From Denitrobaculum sp965232285 (GTDB lineage: Bacteria; Pseudomonadota; Alphaproteobacteria; Kiloniellales; Kiloniellaceae), in the NCBI GenBank assembly GCA_965232285.1, contig CBDDPL010000004.1, positions 4,464,001 through 4,528,000 on the forward strand: a DNA stretch of 64,000 nucleotides, read 5' to 3'. Of the stretch, positions 1 through 7,964 are shown one piece after another. Every line of letters begins with the position of its first letter. The first letter of the stretch is position 1. A program made the translations under genes and the position numbers. The notes beneath the pieces are model-generated. The model did not search any database, was not told where the DNA came from, and saw only the letters and a program-made list of their open reading frames with translations.

Positions 1-1038
1 GGCCGCCGCTGCAGCTCGGCCGTGGCCTACCTGAACCCGGTCAAGAAGCGCCCCAACCTGCAGATCATCACCAAAGCCATGACCACCCGGGTCGTGATCG
101 AGGGCAAGCGCGCCGTCGGTGTCGCCTTTACCGGGCCCGACGGCAGCGAACAGATCGTCAAGGCGAAGCGCGACATCATTCTGTCTTCCGGCGCCATCGG
201 TTCGCCGCAGATCCTGATGCTGTCGGGAATCGGCGAGGCCGCGCAGCTCAAGGACAACGGTCTCGAGGTCGTGGCCGACCTGCCGGGTGTCGGTAAGAAC
301 CTCCAGGACCACCTGCAGGCCAGGCTCATCTACAAGTGCAATGAACCGACCCTAAATGACGAAGTCCGCAGCTACTTCAATCAGATGCGGATCGGCCTGA
401 AGTACATTCTCTTCCGCGCCGGGCCAATGACCATGGCGGCCAGCCTTGCCACCGGCTTCCTGAAGACCCGCGACGAGGTGGCAACGCCGGATATTCAGTT
501 TCATATCCAGCCCTGGTCGGCCGACAGCCCGGGTGAAGGGGTGCATCCCTTCTCGGCCTTTACGGCTTCCGTCTGTCAACTGCGGCCCGAGAGCCGCGGT
601 GAAATCAGGTTGAAGGGCGCCGACCCCAAGACCTACCCGGCTATTCACCCCAACTACCTGGCCACCGAGACCGATCGCAGAACCATCGTGGACGGCATCA
701 AGATCGCCATGAAGATCGCCCAGCAGCAACCCTTGGCGGGTAAGATCGCCGAGCAGTTCCGGCCCGGTCCCTCGGAGACCAGCGACGAAGAACTGCTTGA
801 ATGGGCCAGGAACTACTCCACGACCATCTATCACCCGACGGGCACCTGCAAGATGGGACAGGATCCGCAAGCGGTGGTCGATGCCCGCCTGCGGGTGCAT
901 GGCATCGCAGGCCTGAGAGTCGCCGACTGTTCGATCATGCCGGAGATCGTCTCGGGCAACACCAATGCCCCGGCCATCATGATCGGCGAAAAAGCTTCAG
1001 CAATGGTTCTTGAGGACGCCCGGGCCGCGGCGGAGTGA
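1..1038 (+). CDS. GMC-family flavoprotein oxidoreductase (choline dehydrogenase-like), 5' end outside the window
   Basis: The reading frame is open from the first base, so this is the C-terminal ~345 residues of a larger protein; family members are usually 530-560 aa. Two GMC signatures are visible near the end: HPTGTCKMG, which carries the family's active-site His, and SGNTNAPAIMIGEKA close to the C-terminus. An internal SSGAIGSPQILMLSGIG stretch is the second GMC PROSITE-type motif. GMC enzymes use FAD to oxidise alcohols to aldehydes. It ends 55 bp before xsc on the same strand. Isethionate dehydrogenase (IseJ), which makes the Xsc substrate sulfoacetaldehyde, is a GMC-type enzyme, so an isethionate role is a reasonable inference. 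Choline or another alcohol remains possible. The GMC family call is firm; the substrate is not. Confidence 0.88.
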   Translation, partial: GRRCSSAVAYLNPVKKRPNLQIITKAMTTRVVIEGKRAVGVAFTGPDGSEQIVKAKRDIILSSGAIGSPQILMLSGIGEAAQLKDNGLEVVADLPGVGKNLQDHLQARLIYKCNEPTLNDEVRSYFNQMRIGLKYILFRAGPMTMAASLATGFLKTRDEVATPDIQFHIQPWSADSPGEGVHPFSAFTASVCQLRPESRGEIRLKGADPKTYPAIHPNYLATETDRRTIVDGIKIAMKIAQQQPLAGKIAEQFRPGPSETSDEELLEWARNYSTTIYHPTGTCKMGQDPQAVVDARLRVHGIAGLRVADCSIMPEIVSGNTNAPAIMIGEKASAMVLEDARAAAE

Positions 1039-1093
1039 CCGCGTTAAGCCCGGCGCAACAATCGAATTTGGACGACGAGAGAGGAACTTAGTT

Positions 1094-2869
1094 ATGAAGA
1101 TGACGACGGAAGAAGCCTTTGTGAAGGTTTTGCAGATGCACGGTATTGAGCATGCCTTTGGTATCATTGGGTCTGCGATGATGCCGGTGTCTGATCTCTT
1201 TCCCAGGGCTGGGATCAGCTTCTGGGACTGCGCCCATGAGACCAACGCGGGCATGATCTGCGATGGCTATACCCGCTCCACCGGCAAGATGGCCATGGCC
1301 ATCGCCCAGAACGGCCCGGGTATCACCGGCTTCGTGACCCCGATCAAGACCGCCTACTGGAACCACACCCCGATGCTGCTGGTCACGCCCCAGGCGGCCA
1401 ACAAGACCATCGGCCAGGGCGGCTTCCAGGAGGTCGAGCAGATGGCCCTCTTCCGGGACATGGTCTGCTACCAGGAGGAAGTCCGCGACGCCTCGCGTAT
1501 TCCAGAGGTGCTCAACCGGGTGATCGAGAAGGCCCACCGTGGCTCCGCCCCGGCCCAGATGAACGTGCCGCGGGACTTCTGGACTCAGGTGATCGATGTG
1601 GAACTGCCGCAGATCGTGCGCCTGGAGCGTCCGGCCGGCGGCTCGGACGCCATCGCCGAGGCCGCGCGCCTGCTGTCGGAAGCCAAGTTCCCGGTGATCC
1701 TTTCGGGCGCCGGCGTGGTGATCGGCGACGCCATCCCCGACTGCGTGGCCCTGGCCGAGCGTCTGGACGCCCCGGTCTGCAGCGGCTACCAGCACAACGA
1801 CAGCTTCCCGGGCAGCCACCCGCTGGCCGCCGGTCCTCTGGGCTACAACGGCTCCAAGGCCGGGATGGAGCTGATCGCCAAGGCCGACGTGGTCCTCGCC
1901 CTGGGCACGCGGCTCAATCCCTTCTCCACCCTGCCGGGTTACGGCATCGACTACTGGCCGAAGGATGCCAAGATCATCCAGGTGGACATCAACTCGGACC
2001 GCATCGGCCTGACCAAGAGGGTCTCCGTGGGCATCTGCGGCGACGCCAAGAAGGTGGCGAACCAGATCCTGGAGCAGCTGTCCCCGACCGCCGGGGATAC
2101 GGACCGGGAGGCCCGCAAGGCCACCATCCACCAGACCAAGTCCGCCTGGCTGCAGGCGCTGAGCTCCATGGACCATGAGGACGACGATCCGGGGACGAGC
2201 TGGAACGAGGAAGCCCGGGCCAGGGACGCGGAGCGTCTTTCACCGCGCCAGGCCTGGCGGGCGATCCAGGCGGGTCTGCCGAAGGAAGCGATCATCTCGA
2301 GCGATATCGGCAACAACTGCGCCATCGGCAACGCCTATCCGAGCTTCGAGCAGGGCCGGAAGTACCTGGCGCCGGGTCTGTTCGGTCCTTGCGGCTATGG
2401 CTTCCCGGCGATCATCGGGGCGAAGATCGGCTGTCCGGACACGCCGGTGGTTGGCTTTGCCGGTGACGGGGCCTTTGGCATCTCGATGAACGAGATGACC
2501 TCGATCGGCCGTGAGGAGTGGCCGGCGATCACCATGGTGATCTTCCGGAACTACCAGTGGGGGGCTGAGAAGCGCAACACGACGCTTTGGTACGCCAACA
2601 ACTTCGTGGGCACGGAGTTGGACCCGCATCTGAGCTATGCGAAGGTGGCCGAGGGCTGCGGCCTGAAGGGTATCACCGTGACCACGCAGGAGGAGCTGAC
2701 CGCGGCACTGAAGACCGCCTGCGACGCGCAGAAGGACGGCACCACGACCTTCATCGAGGTGATCCTGAACCAGGAGTTGGGTGAGCCCTTCCGGCGTGAT
2801 GCCATGAAGAAGCCAGTCCCTGTCGCCGGCATCGACCCCAACGACATGCGGCCCCAGGTTGGTGCTTAA
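1094..2869 (+). CDS. xsc: Sulfoacetaldehyde acetyltransferase (thiamine diphosphate enzyme)
   Basis: Predicted to convert sulfoacetaldehyde and phosphate to acetyl phosphate and sulfite in the cytoplasm, the desulfonation step of taurine, isethionate and sulfoacetate breakdown. The 591-residue product matches the usual Xsc length. It starts MKMTTEEAFVKVLQMHGIEH and carries the ThDP/Mg site GDGAFGISMNE followed by the Xsc-type FRNYQWG. The start at 1094 was chosen because GAGAGGA lies 7-8 nt upstream; an earlier in-frame ATG at 1010 would overlap the GMC gene and has no such site. The preceding GMC gene may supply sulfoacetaldehyde. No pta, sulfite exporter or taurine transporter is seen next to it; a hairpin follows after 40 bp. 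Confidence 0.93.
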   Translation: MKMTTEEAFVKVLQMHGIEHAFGIIGSAMMPVSDLFPRAGISFWDCAHETNAGMICDGYTRSTGKMAMAIAQNGPGITGFVTPIKTAYWNHTPMLLVTPQAANKTIGQGGFQEVEQMALFRDMVCYQEEVRDASRIPEVLNRVIEKAHRGSAPAQMNVPRDFWTQVIDVELPQIVRLERPAGGSDAIAEAARLLSEAKFPVILSGAGVVIGDAIPDCVALAERLDAPVCSGYQHNDSFPGSHPLAAGPLGYNGSKAGMELIAKADVVLALGTRLNPFSTLPGYGIDYWPKDAKIIQVDINSDRIGLTKRVSVGICGDAKKVANQILEQLSPTAGDTDREARKATIHQTKSAWLQALSSMDHEDDDPGTSWNEEARARDAERLSPRQAWRAIQAGLPKEAIISSDIGNNCAIGNAYPSFEQGRKYLAPGLFGPCGYGFPAIIGAKIGCPDTPVVGFAGDGAFGISMNEMTSIGREEWPAITMVIFRNYQWGAEKRNTTLWYANNFVGTELDPHLSYAKVAEGCGLKGITVTTQEELTAALKTACDAQKDGTTTFIEVILNQELGEPFRRDAMKKPVPVAGIDPNDMRPQVGA

Positions 2870-2902
2870 AGACTTCGGCGCCTAACACCGGGCCGCATAA
2901 CC

Positions 2903-2934
2903 AAAAAACGAAGGCGGGAGAAATCCCGCCTTCG
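2903..2934 (-). terminator. Rho-independent terminator of the sigma/anti-sigma operon, possibly bidirectional
   Basis: A perfect 11-bp stem, CGAAGGCGGGA (2909-2919) against TCCCGCCTTCG (2924-2934), closes a 4-nt loop. Read on the minus strand it is followed directly by six T, which terminates the operon ending at 2954. On the plus strand it lies 40 bp after the xsc stop and is followed only by CTGTTT, so it would be weaker there. Confidence 0.85.
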
Positions 2935-2953
2935 CTGTTTCAAGATCAATCTG

Positions 2954-3847
2954 CTAAGCCTGGAACGTGCCCGTCGTGGTCGAGACTGCCGCAGCCTTCA
3001 GATCCAGGCCGGCAATGAACTCCAGCATCTGACTTTTCGGCTGATCCGACACCAGGGCATAGACCAGATCGCCCTCCTGCCAGATCAGGTTGCTGTATCC
3101 CTTGACCTGGAAGCTGGAAATAGCCCGGCCCGCAACCTCCTCCCAGATCCCGCTTGGGATCTCGAGGCCTTCACCCGTCATTACATAGAGCGAAATGTGT
3201 GCGCCCGAGCGTTCGTACATCAGGGCGGAAAGCCGTCTGTTCAGGAAGTAGCAGAGCCTGCTGCCGATCAGGCGGAAACCTCCGGTCTCAGCACGGTCCA
3301 GCGGCAGGCGGAAGTCCACCTTGCCGTTGAACCACTCCTTGAGCTTCACCGGATCCGACGCCGCCATGTCGAGCGGCCGCTCGCTCGCCTTGAAGGTCAC
3401 GAAGTCATTGACCGGTTCGACGATCAGAGGATTTTCGCCGGTGACCCGCCGCCAGTAAGGCAGAGTCACACCGGCCCCCAGCGCCAGGACGACCCCGGCG
3501 GCAAGCGCCGCGAAGCGCCGGCGCCCGATCAGGGGAGTCCGCCGCGAGCCTTCCGCCTGATCCGCCGCCCGACTTTTCCGCGCCGCAGCGAGATCCTCGA
3601 CGGGATCGGCTGAAATCCTCTCCGATATCTCCTGCCAGAGCCCGTCCGGCGCCCGCTCCTCGGCATTCAGCTCCCGCAGGCGCTGCTCGATTTCGAGGTT
3701 GGCCTGAAACTTGTCTTTACAAGCCTGGCAAGCGGCCAGGTGTTCCTCGACGGCCCGGGTTTCCTCCGGCCCCGATTCTCCGTCCGCGTAGGCCGAAAGG
3801 GCTTCCTTCATCTCTTCGCACGTGAGCTTCACCATATCTCCGGTCAC
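2954..3847 (-). CDS. Membrane-anchored zinc-finger anti-sigma factor
   Basis: Likely sequesters the ECF sigma factor encoded just upstream until a signal releases it. The N-terminal ~45 residues form a putative zinc-binding anti-sigma domain with Cys10, His36, Cys40 and Cys43 (HLAACQAC). Residues ~110-131 form one hydrophobic span, which would place the C-terminal ~160 residues in the periplasm. The GTG start overlaps the sigma stop as GTGA, the classic arrangement for stoichiometric coupling; an ATG four codons in is the alternative. The length of 297 aa is typical of this type. The input signal is not evident, since the periplasmic domain shows no motif I recognise. Confidence 0.85.
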   Translation of the reverse strand: MTGDMVKLTCEEMKEALSAYADGESGPEETRAVEEHLAACQACKDKFQANLEIEQRLRELNAEERAPDGLWQEISERISADPVEDLAAARKSRAADQAEGSRRTPLIGRRRFAALAAGVVLALGAGVTLPYWRRVTGENPLIVEPVNDFVTFKASERPLDMAASDPVKLKEWFNGKVDFRLPLDRAETGGFRLIGSRLCYFLNRRLSALMYERSGAHISLYVMTGEGLEIPSGIWEEVAGRAISSFQVKGYSNLIWQEGDLVYALVSDQPKSQMLEFIAGLDLKAAAVSTTTGTFQA

Positions 3848-4473
3848 TTTCTCCGGCTCGACGACTGGGACGGGCCCGCGTCTGTCTTCACGAAGCGGGC
3901 CAGATCCTCCTGCATCTGCTGCCGTCCACGGCTCAGGCGGGAGCGCACGGTTCCCACCGGACAGCCGACGACCTGCGCAATCTCCGCATAGGAAAACTCC
4001 TCAAAAATCGCCAGAACCAAGACCAGCCGCTGCTCCTCCGGCATGGCGGCTATAGAGCGCAGAGCCGCTTCCCGGAACTTCTTGCCTTGCAGATCAGTCT
4101 CGGGGTCGCTCCCGGCAACGCCCGGAAAGGGCAGGACCAAAGCGGCTTGCCCGGATGCTCTGCCCGAGCCTGCAGCGACCAGGCCGTCGCCGACTTCGTC
4201 CAGATCCAGCATGCGTACGTCGCTCTGCGCCCGCCGCCGATCGATGCAGCTATTGGTCATGATCTTGAAGATCCAGGCCTTGTAGTTCGTATTGGCTTCA
4301 AAACGATGGAAGGCGCGATAGGCCTTCAGGCAGGTATCCTGAACCAGGTCCTCGGCCGCCTGCCGCTCCTGCGTCATCCGCAAGGCCGTGCGATAGAGGC
4401 TGTCGAGCAGAGGCCGCGTCAGGGCTTCAAAGCTCTCCTGCCTCGCCTGCAGCGTCATCGGCTCTTCGTTCAT
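3844..4473 (-). CDS. ECF-type RNA polymerase sigma factor (RpoE-like)
   Basis: Directs RNA polymerase to a specific promoter set. In the 209-residue protein, sigma region 2 spans ~22-85 (ALRMTQERQAAEDLVQDTCL, then KAWIFKIMTN). Region 4 spans ~135-190 with the helix-turn-helix FSYAEIAQVVGCPVGTVRSR. The linker (~86-130) is somewhat long and low in complexity. It is translationally coupled to the anti-sigma gene. A GGAAC-N16-CGTT element lies 48 nt upstream of the start codon, suggesting it transcribes its own operon. It is not an EcfG system in the strict sense, because the partner is a zinc-finger membrane protein rather than NepR. Confidence 0.9.
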   Translation of the reverse strand: MNEEPMTLQARQESFEALTRPLLDSLYRTALRMTQERQAAEDLVQDTCLKAYRAFHRFEANTNYKAWIFKIMTNSCIDRRRAQSDVRMLDLDEVGDGLVAAGSGRASGQAALVLPFPGVAGSDPETDLQGKKFREAALRSIAAMPEEQRLVLVLAIFEEFSYAEIAQVVGCPVGTVRSRLSRGRQQMQEDLARFVKTDAGPSQSSSRRK

Positions 4474-4520
4474 TGCTGCCGTCGGTTAAAATCTGGCTTC
4501 TTGGCTATCCTATCACCTAG

Positions 4521-4545
4521 AACGAGCCGATCCTGAAAGAGTTCC
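4521..4545 (-). promoter_or_regulatory. ECF sigma promoter (GGAAC-N16-CGTT) upstream of the sigma factor gene
   Basis: Reading the minus strand, GGAAC (4545-4541), 16 nt and CGTT (4524-4521) match the common alphaproteobacterial ECF consensus for -35 and -10. The -10 element is 48 nt before the sigma start codon. This supports positive autoregulation, although a general stress sigma factor could use the same sequence. Confidence 0.6.
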
Positions 4546-4563
4546 AGAGAATTTAACCGCAAT

Positions 4564-4593
4564 AAAAAAGCCCGCAACGAGGCTGCGGGCTTT
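4564..4593 (-). terminator. Rho-independent terminator after the nitroreductase gene
   Basis: GCCCGCA (4570-4576) pairs with TGCGGGC (4584-4590), extended by three A-T pairs. On the minus strand it is followed by a six-T run. It lies ~47 bp beyond the stop of the nitroreductase gene. Confidence 0.85.
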
Positions 4594-4639
4594 GATCTGC
4601 GTCACCACTGCGCCCTACGGCGGCGCTTTGGGGACGGCC

Positions 4640-5248
4640 TTACTTAACCGGAATCGCGTCCGGATAGCTGACAACTGTGTCAATTGTAGGTCGAACCCGC
4701 TCGCCCGGCGCTTCGACGGCCGAGCCGATGTAGATAAATCCAACGATCTCCTGGTCGTCCGCAACGCCCAACGCCTGCTTGACGTTGTTGTTATAGGCCG
4801 GCCACTCGGTCAACCACTGCGCCGCATAGCCCAGGGCGGCCGCGGCATTGAGGAGGTTCATACAGACCGCGCCGCAGGAGAGTATCTGCTCGGATTCCGG
4901 AACTGAATGTTCCCGGTTCACCTGGCTGCTGACCACGATCAGCAGCGGTGCACGCTGCGGCCGCTCCCGCTCGAACTCGACCTGCTTGTCGTTGGCATCC
5001 GGAATCCGCCCGGAAAATTCGCTGGCAAAGACATCGCCGAGCATAGCCTGCGCCGGCTTGTTCAGAACCTGCAGGCGCCAGGGGCCGATCTTGCCGTGGT
5101 CCGGCACCCGGATTCCGGCCTCCAGGATCAGATCCAGCTCTTCCTGCCCGGGGCCCGGTTCGCACATGTTTTTGACGACCACGGAACGCCGGCGCCGCAA
5201 GAGATCGATCGTGGATTGAGCCGAGGTATCGATGACAGTGTCCGCCAT
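4640..5248 (-). CDS. Nitroreductase family protein (FMN-dependent, YdjA-like)
   Basis: A 202-residue single-domain protein of the FMN-binding nitroreductase fold, which reduces nitro compounds, quinones or flavins with NAD(P)H. The N-terminal LLRRRRSVV matches the family's RRS phosphate-binding region, and the segment RVPDHGKIGPWRL is characteristic of the short YdjA-type branch. The family motif LNAAAALGYAAQWLTEWPAYN lies at ~135-153. It is 82 bp downstream of the ferredoxin-NADP reductase gene on the same strand and is followed by its own terminator, so the two may share a transcript. Its physiological substrate is unknown. Confidence 0.85.
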   Translation of the reverse strand: MADTVIDTSAQSTIDLLRRRRSVVVKNMCEPGPGQEELDLILEAGIRVPDHGKIGPWRLQVLNKPAQAMLGDVFASEFSGRIPDANDKQVEFERERPQRAPLLIVVSSQVNREHSVPESEQILSCGAVCMNLLNAAAALGYAAQWLTEWPAYNNNVKQALGVADDQEIVGFIYIGSAVEAPGERVRPTIDTVVSYPDAIPVK

Positions 5249-5330
5249 GGTCTTCTGAAATCTCCCAGATCGAAGCAGACCGGCAGCAGGTCCGGTTCGG
5301 TTTTACCGCCCGGACGCTACCACTTCGGCA

Positions 5331-6125
5331 TTACTCTGCAAACGCCTTCTCGACAACGAAGTCGCCGGGCGCCGAATTCGCCCCTTCGACGAGGCCCGCC
5401 GCTTCGACCAGATCCCTCACATCGCGAATCATGCCAATAGAACCGCAGATCATGACCCGGTCAAGGGAGGGATCAAATGGCTGACTTCCAACCTTTTCAA
5501 AAAGTTGCCCGTTTTCGATCAGGGTGGTGATGCGCCCCGTGTTAACATAGTCCTCGCGGGTCACACTGCCGAAGTATGTCAGTTGCTTCGCAGCCTGTTC
5601 GCCGACAAGAGGGTCTTCCTTCACTGTCGAAACCAGGTCCTGACCATAGGCCAGTTCCGCAACGTCGCGGCAGGTATGGGTCAAAATGACCCGCTCAAAG
5701 TTCTCATAGGTCTCAGGATCGCGGATCACGCTCGCGAAGGGCGCAACTCCGGTCCCGGTAGAGAGAAGATAAAGATTTTTGCCCGGCTTCAGAGCATCGA
5801 GCACCAATGTGCCCGTCGGCTTGCGGCCCAGAAGCAGGGTATCGTTCGGCTGAATCGCCTGCAGCCGGCCGGTCAGGGGGCCGTCGGGAACCTTGATCGA
5901 AAAGAAATCCAGGGCGTCGTCCCAGGAGGGACTGGCGATGGAATAGGCCCGGAGCAGAGGCTTTTCGCCATTCATCAGGCCGATCATCACAAATTCGCCG
6001 GACCTAAAGCGAAAGCTGGCAGGCCGCGTGATGCGGAAGGAAAACAGACGCTCCGTCCAGTGACGCACGTCGATCACCCTCTCCGCAGTGACCGATTTCG
6101 GTAGCAGCGCAGTATCGATTCCCAC
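5331..6125 (-). CDS. fpr: Ferredoxin/flavodoxin-NADP+ reductase
   Basis: A 264-residue FAD enzyme that exchanges electrons between NADPH and ferredoxin or flavodoxin. The FAD-binding motif RAYSIASP (RxYS type) lies in the N-terminal half, followed by the NADP-binding STGTGVAPFASVIRD stretch and a late MICGSIGM motif. It ends EKAFAE, as in bacterial-type Fpr where the C-terminal residues stack on FAD. I chose the GTG at 6125 because GGAG lies 7 nt upstream and the length fits the ~258-aa family. A longer frame exists up to 6254 but adds a basic, non-homologous leader. A strong Fur-like box ~150 bp upstream suggests iron-responsive control. Confidence 0.9.
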   Translation of the reverse strand: MGIDTALLPKSVTAERVIDVRHWTERLFSFRITRPASFRFRSGEFVMIGLMNGEKPLLRAYSIASPSWDDALDFFSIKVPDGPLTGRLQAIQPNDTLLLGRKPTGTLVLDALKPGKNLYLLSTGTGVAPFASVIRDPETYENFERVILTHTCRDVAELAYGQDLVSTVKEDPLVGEQAAKQLTYFGSVTREDYVNTGRITTLIENGQLFEKVGSQPFDPSLDRVMICGSIGMIRDVRDLVEAAGLVEGANSAPGDFVVEKAFAE

Positions 6126-6426
6126 TCTCAAACTCCAATTTTCGTCGGTTTTCTGCCGTTTTCGCAAGGTTATGGCAGGCCACTTGCCCGACCGCCTGTC
6201 TCCGCCGACCGCAGGACAGAAAGCCTTAGGTAGGCGCCATCTTCGCGACTGCAAGATAGGGATAGAAAAGAAAAATGCAAATGATAATCATTATTAATAT
6301 AGAAACAAAATACCCCTCGTGCAGACAGCAACCTGCTCCTGCGCAGAAAGAGGGGGCGCCGGACTCGGAGGCCGACCAGAAGATTACGGAAAACGTGGGA
6401 CATGCCGTGGTGGCGGGAGTGTTTTC
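6126..6426. other. Intergenic region upstream of fpr
   Basis: About 300 bp between fpr and rpiB, both on the minus strand. The middle is AT-rich and holds the Fur-like palindrome at 6277-6295. No credible gene or terminator was seen in the rest. Confidence 0.6.
6277..6295. promoter_or_regulatory. Fur-type iron box
   Basis: The 19-mer GCAAATGATAATCATTATT matches the classical Fur consensus GATAATGATAATCATTATC at 16 of 19 positions. Its core AATGATAATCATT is an inverted repeat. It sits in an AT-rich island ~150 bp upstream of the fpr start. In alphaproteobacteria the binder could be Fur or the related Mur. Confidence 0.72.
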
Positions 6427-6894
6427 TTACCGCACCTCGTCCAGCGCCTGCAGCTTCGCGACCTTTGGCGCCGAGCGGCCGCCCTGAAAGGAATTTCGGA
6501 TAAAGATATCGGCCAGCATCCGGGCCACGGAGAGGCCGGTGATCTGCGCTCCGAAAGTGACGATCTGCGCATTATTGCTCGCGATGGCCCGCTCGGCGGT
6601 ATAGGGATCGGTCACACAGACGGCCCTGACCCCGGGGACCTTGTTCGCGGCAATCGCCATCCCGGCCCCGGTCCCGCAGATCAGGATCCCACGTTCGAAG
6701 TCCCCCTGCGCCAGCCTGCGCGCCAGTCCCGAGCCGACATCCGGATAGTCCACCGGGGTCTCATCGTTGACGCCCAGATCGACCATTTCGATCCCCTGGG
6801 ACGCCAAATGATCACGCAGATCGTTCTTCATCGCCAGGCCCAGATGATCACATCCGATTCCGAGCTTCGTGACCTTGATGTCGCTATCCGTCAT
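6427..6894 (-). CDS. RpiB/LacA/LacB-family sugar-phosphate isomerase
   Basis: Interconverts an aldose phosphate and a ketose phosphate, classically ribose 5-phosphate and ribulose 5-phosphate. The 155-residue protein shows the RpiB landmarks GCDHLGLAMK near the N-terminus, ILICGTGAGMAIAANK with the catalytic Cys, and NNAQIVTFGAQITG. It is the last gene of the minus-strand polyol operon, 17 bp after the GpsA-like dehydrogenase. This suggests that the pathway ends in a pentose or tetrose phosphate entering central metabolism, as with the RpiB homologues in erythritol clusters. Specificity cannot be read from the sequence. Confidence 0.88.
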   Translation of the reverse strand: MTDSDIKVTKLGIGCDHLGLAMKNDLRDHLASQGIEMVDLGVNDETPVDYPDVGSGLARRLAQGDFERGILICGTGAGMAIAANKVPGVRAVCVTDPYTAERAIASNNAQIVTFGAQITGLSVARMLADIFIRNSFQGGRSAPKVAKLQALDEVR

Positions 6895-6911
6895 TGCCTC
6901 TTCTCCAATGG

Positions 6912-7964
6912 CTAAAGCGCTAGGGCGGGATCGAAAGTGAAGGGCCGGTTCTCCAGGATCGTATCCAGCAGCCCGCGGGTCAGCGGCAGGCCGGCGGGAT
7001 CGAGCTTCGACTGCTCGAAGGCCGCGAAAAGGCCCGGCGCCAGACTGCGGCCGGTGTCGATGCCCTCGACGGTCTCCCCCTTCAACGGCCCCGCCATTAC
7101 ATCCCGCAGCGACAGATCCTTCCCGAGATACTGGCCCAGGCGGCTGTTGCGGCCACCGCCGACCGTGACATGCAGATCGCCCACGCCGGCCAGATCATAG
7201 GCGGTCTCCCGGCGCCCCCCGATCCAGGCCGCCAGCCCCGCCATCTCGCGGATGGCCTGATTGAAGGCGGCGGCGGTGGGATTTTTCGCGGCGGCAGCGG
7301 AGGCATCGCCGGGCAGAACATAGCGGCTGATCATCGCGCTGACGCCAATGGCGAAGAAATTCTTGAGGGCGGCACAGGCTTCGACGCCGGTCAGATCGTC
7401 GCTGACGTGGACCGAGTAGTGTTTCGTCTGCATGACTGCGGCGAAATCGGTGGCAACCGAAGGGTCTTCGGACGCGAAGACGACCGAGGTCGCCTGGCGC
7501 AGCGCCAGTTCCCGGGCAATGCAAGGACCACCAATGCCGATCAACGGCACCTCGCCGAGCCCCTTATCGCGCAAGGCAGCGCTGACCCGCTCCGTGAAAG
7601 CAAAAGGTTTATTCTGTCCGGATTCAGCCAACCCCTTGGTCACCAATGCGACGGGCTTGGGGCGATCGAGCAATCTCAGGAGTTGCTCAATGGCCCAGGA
7701 AACCCCGGGGCTGCTTACGCCAACCACGATCACGTCCGCCTCACGCCCCTGCCCGGCAGTCACCTCGTCGATCTGCAGCGGCACGACCTTGTCGGGCAGA
7801 GGCGCGCGCAGGGTCGGGTGCGTCGCGCGATCTTCTTTCAAGGCCGTGATAATGTGGCGATCCAGATGCGTGCCGACGAGCGTAACCTCATGGCCGTTAT
7901 CGAGCGCCGGAACCGAGAGTGAACTCCCCATCACGCCGGCGCCGAGAATGAGAATCCGAGCCAT
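6912..7964 (-). CDS. NAD(P)-dependent glycerol-3-phosphate dehydrogenase-like (GpsA fold)
   Basis: A 350-residue dehydrogenase with an N-terminal Rossmann motif GAGVMGSSLSVP and the GpsA-type GGPCIARELA. It also has AALKNFFAIG with the catalytic Lys and a GVGDLHVTVGGGRNSRLGQY block corresponding to the GpsA GDL(x)T region. True GpsA usually sits alone; this copy lies inside a polyol operon and its start overlaps the ABC ATPase stop by 1 nt. That argues for a paralogue acting on a longer polyol phosphate or related hydroxyketone phosphate rather than for phospholipid synthesis. The family call is firm and the substrate is inferred from context. Confidence 0.82.
   Translation of the reverse strand: MARILILGAGVMGSSLSVPALDNGHEVTLVGTHLDRHIITALKEDRATHPTLRAPLPDKVVPLQIDEVTAGQGREADVIVVGVSSPGVSWAIEQLLRLLDRPKPVALVTKGLAESGQNKPFAFTERVSAALRDKGLGEVPLIGIGGPCIARELALRQATSVVFASEDPSVATDFAAVMQTKHYSVHVSDDLTGVEACAALKNFFAIGVSAMISRYVLPGDASAAAAKNPTAAAFNQAIREMAGLAAWIGGRRETAYDLAGVGDLHVTVGGGRNSRLGQYLGKDLSLRDVMAGPLKGETVEGIDTGRSLAPGLFAAFEQSKLDPAGLPLTRGLLDTILENRPFTFDPALAL

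Noticed and set aside
1088..2176. Long minus-strand open frame opposite xsc (362 codons)
   Set aside because: It is antisense to a well-supported enzyme, has His/Gly/Arg-rich composition from codon bias, and has no recognisable domain.
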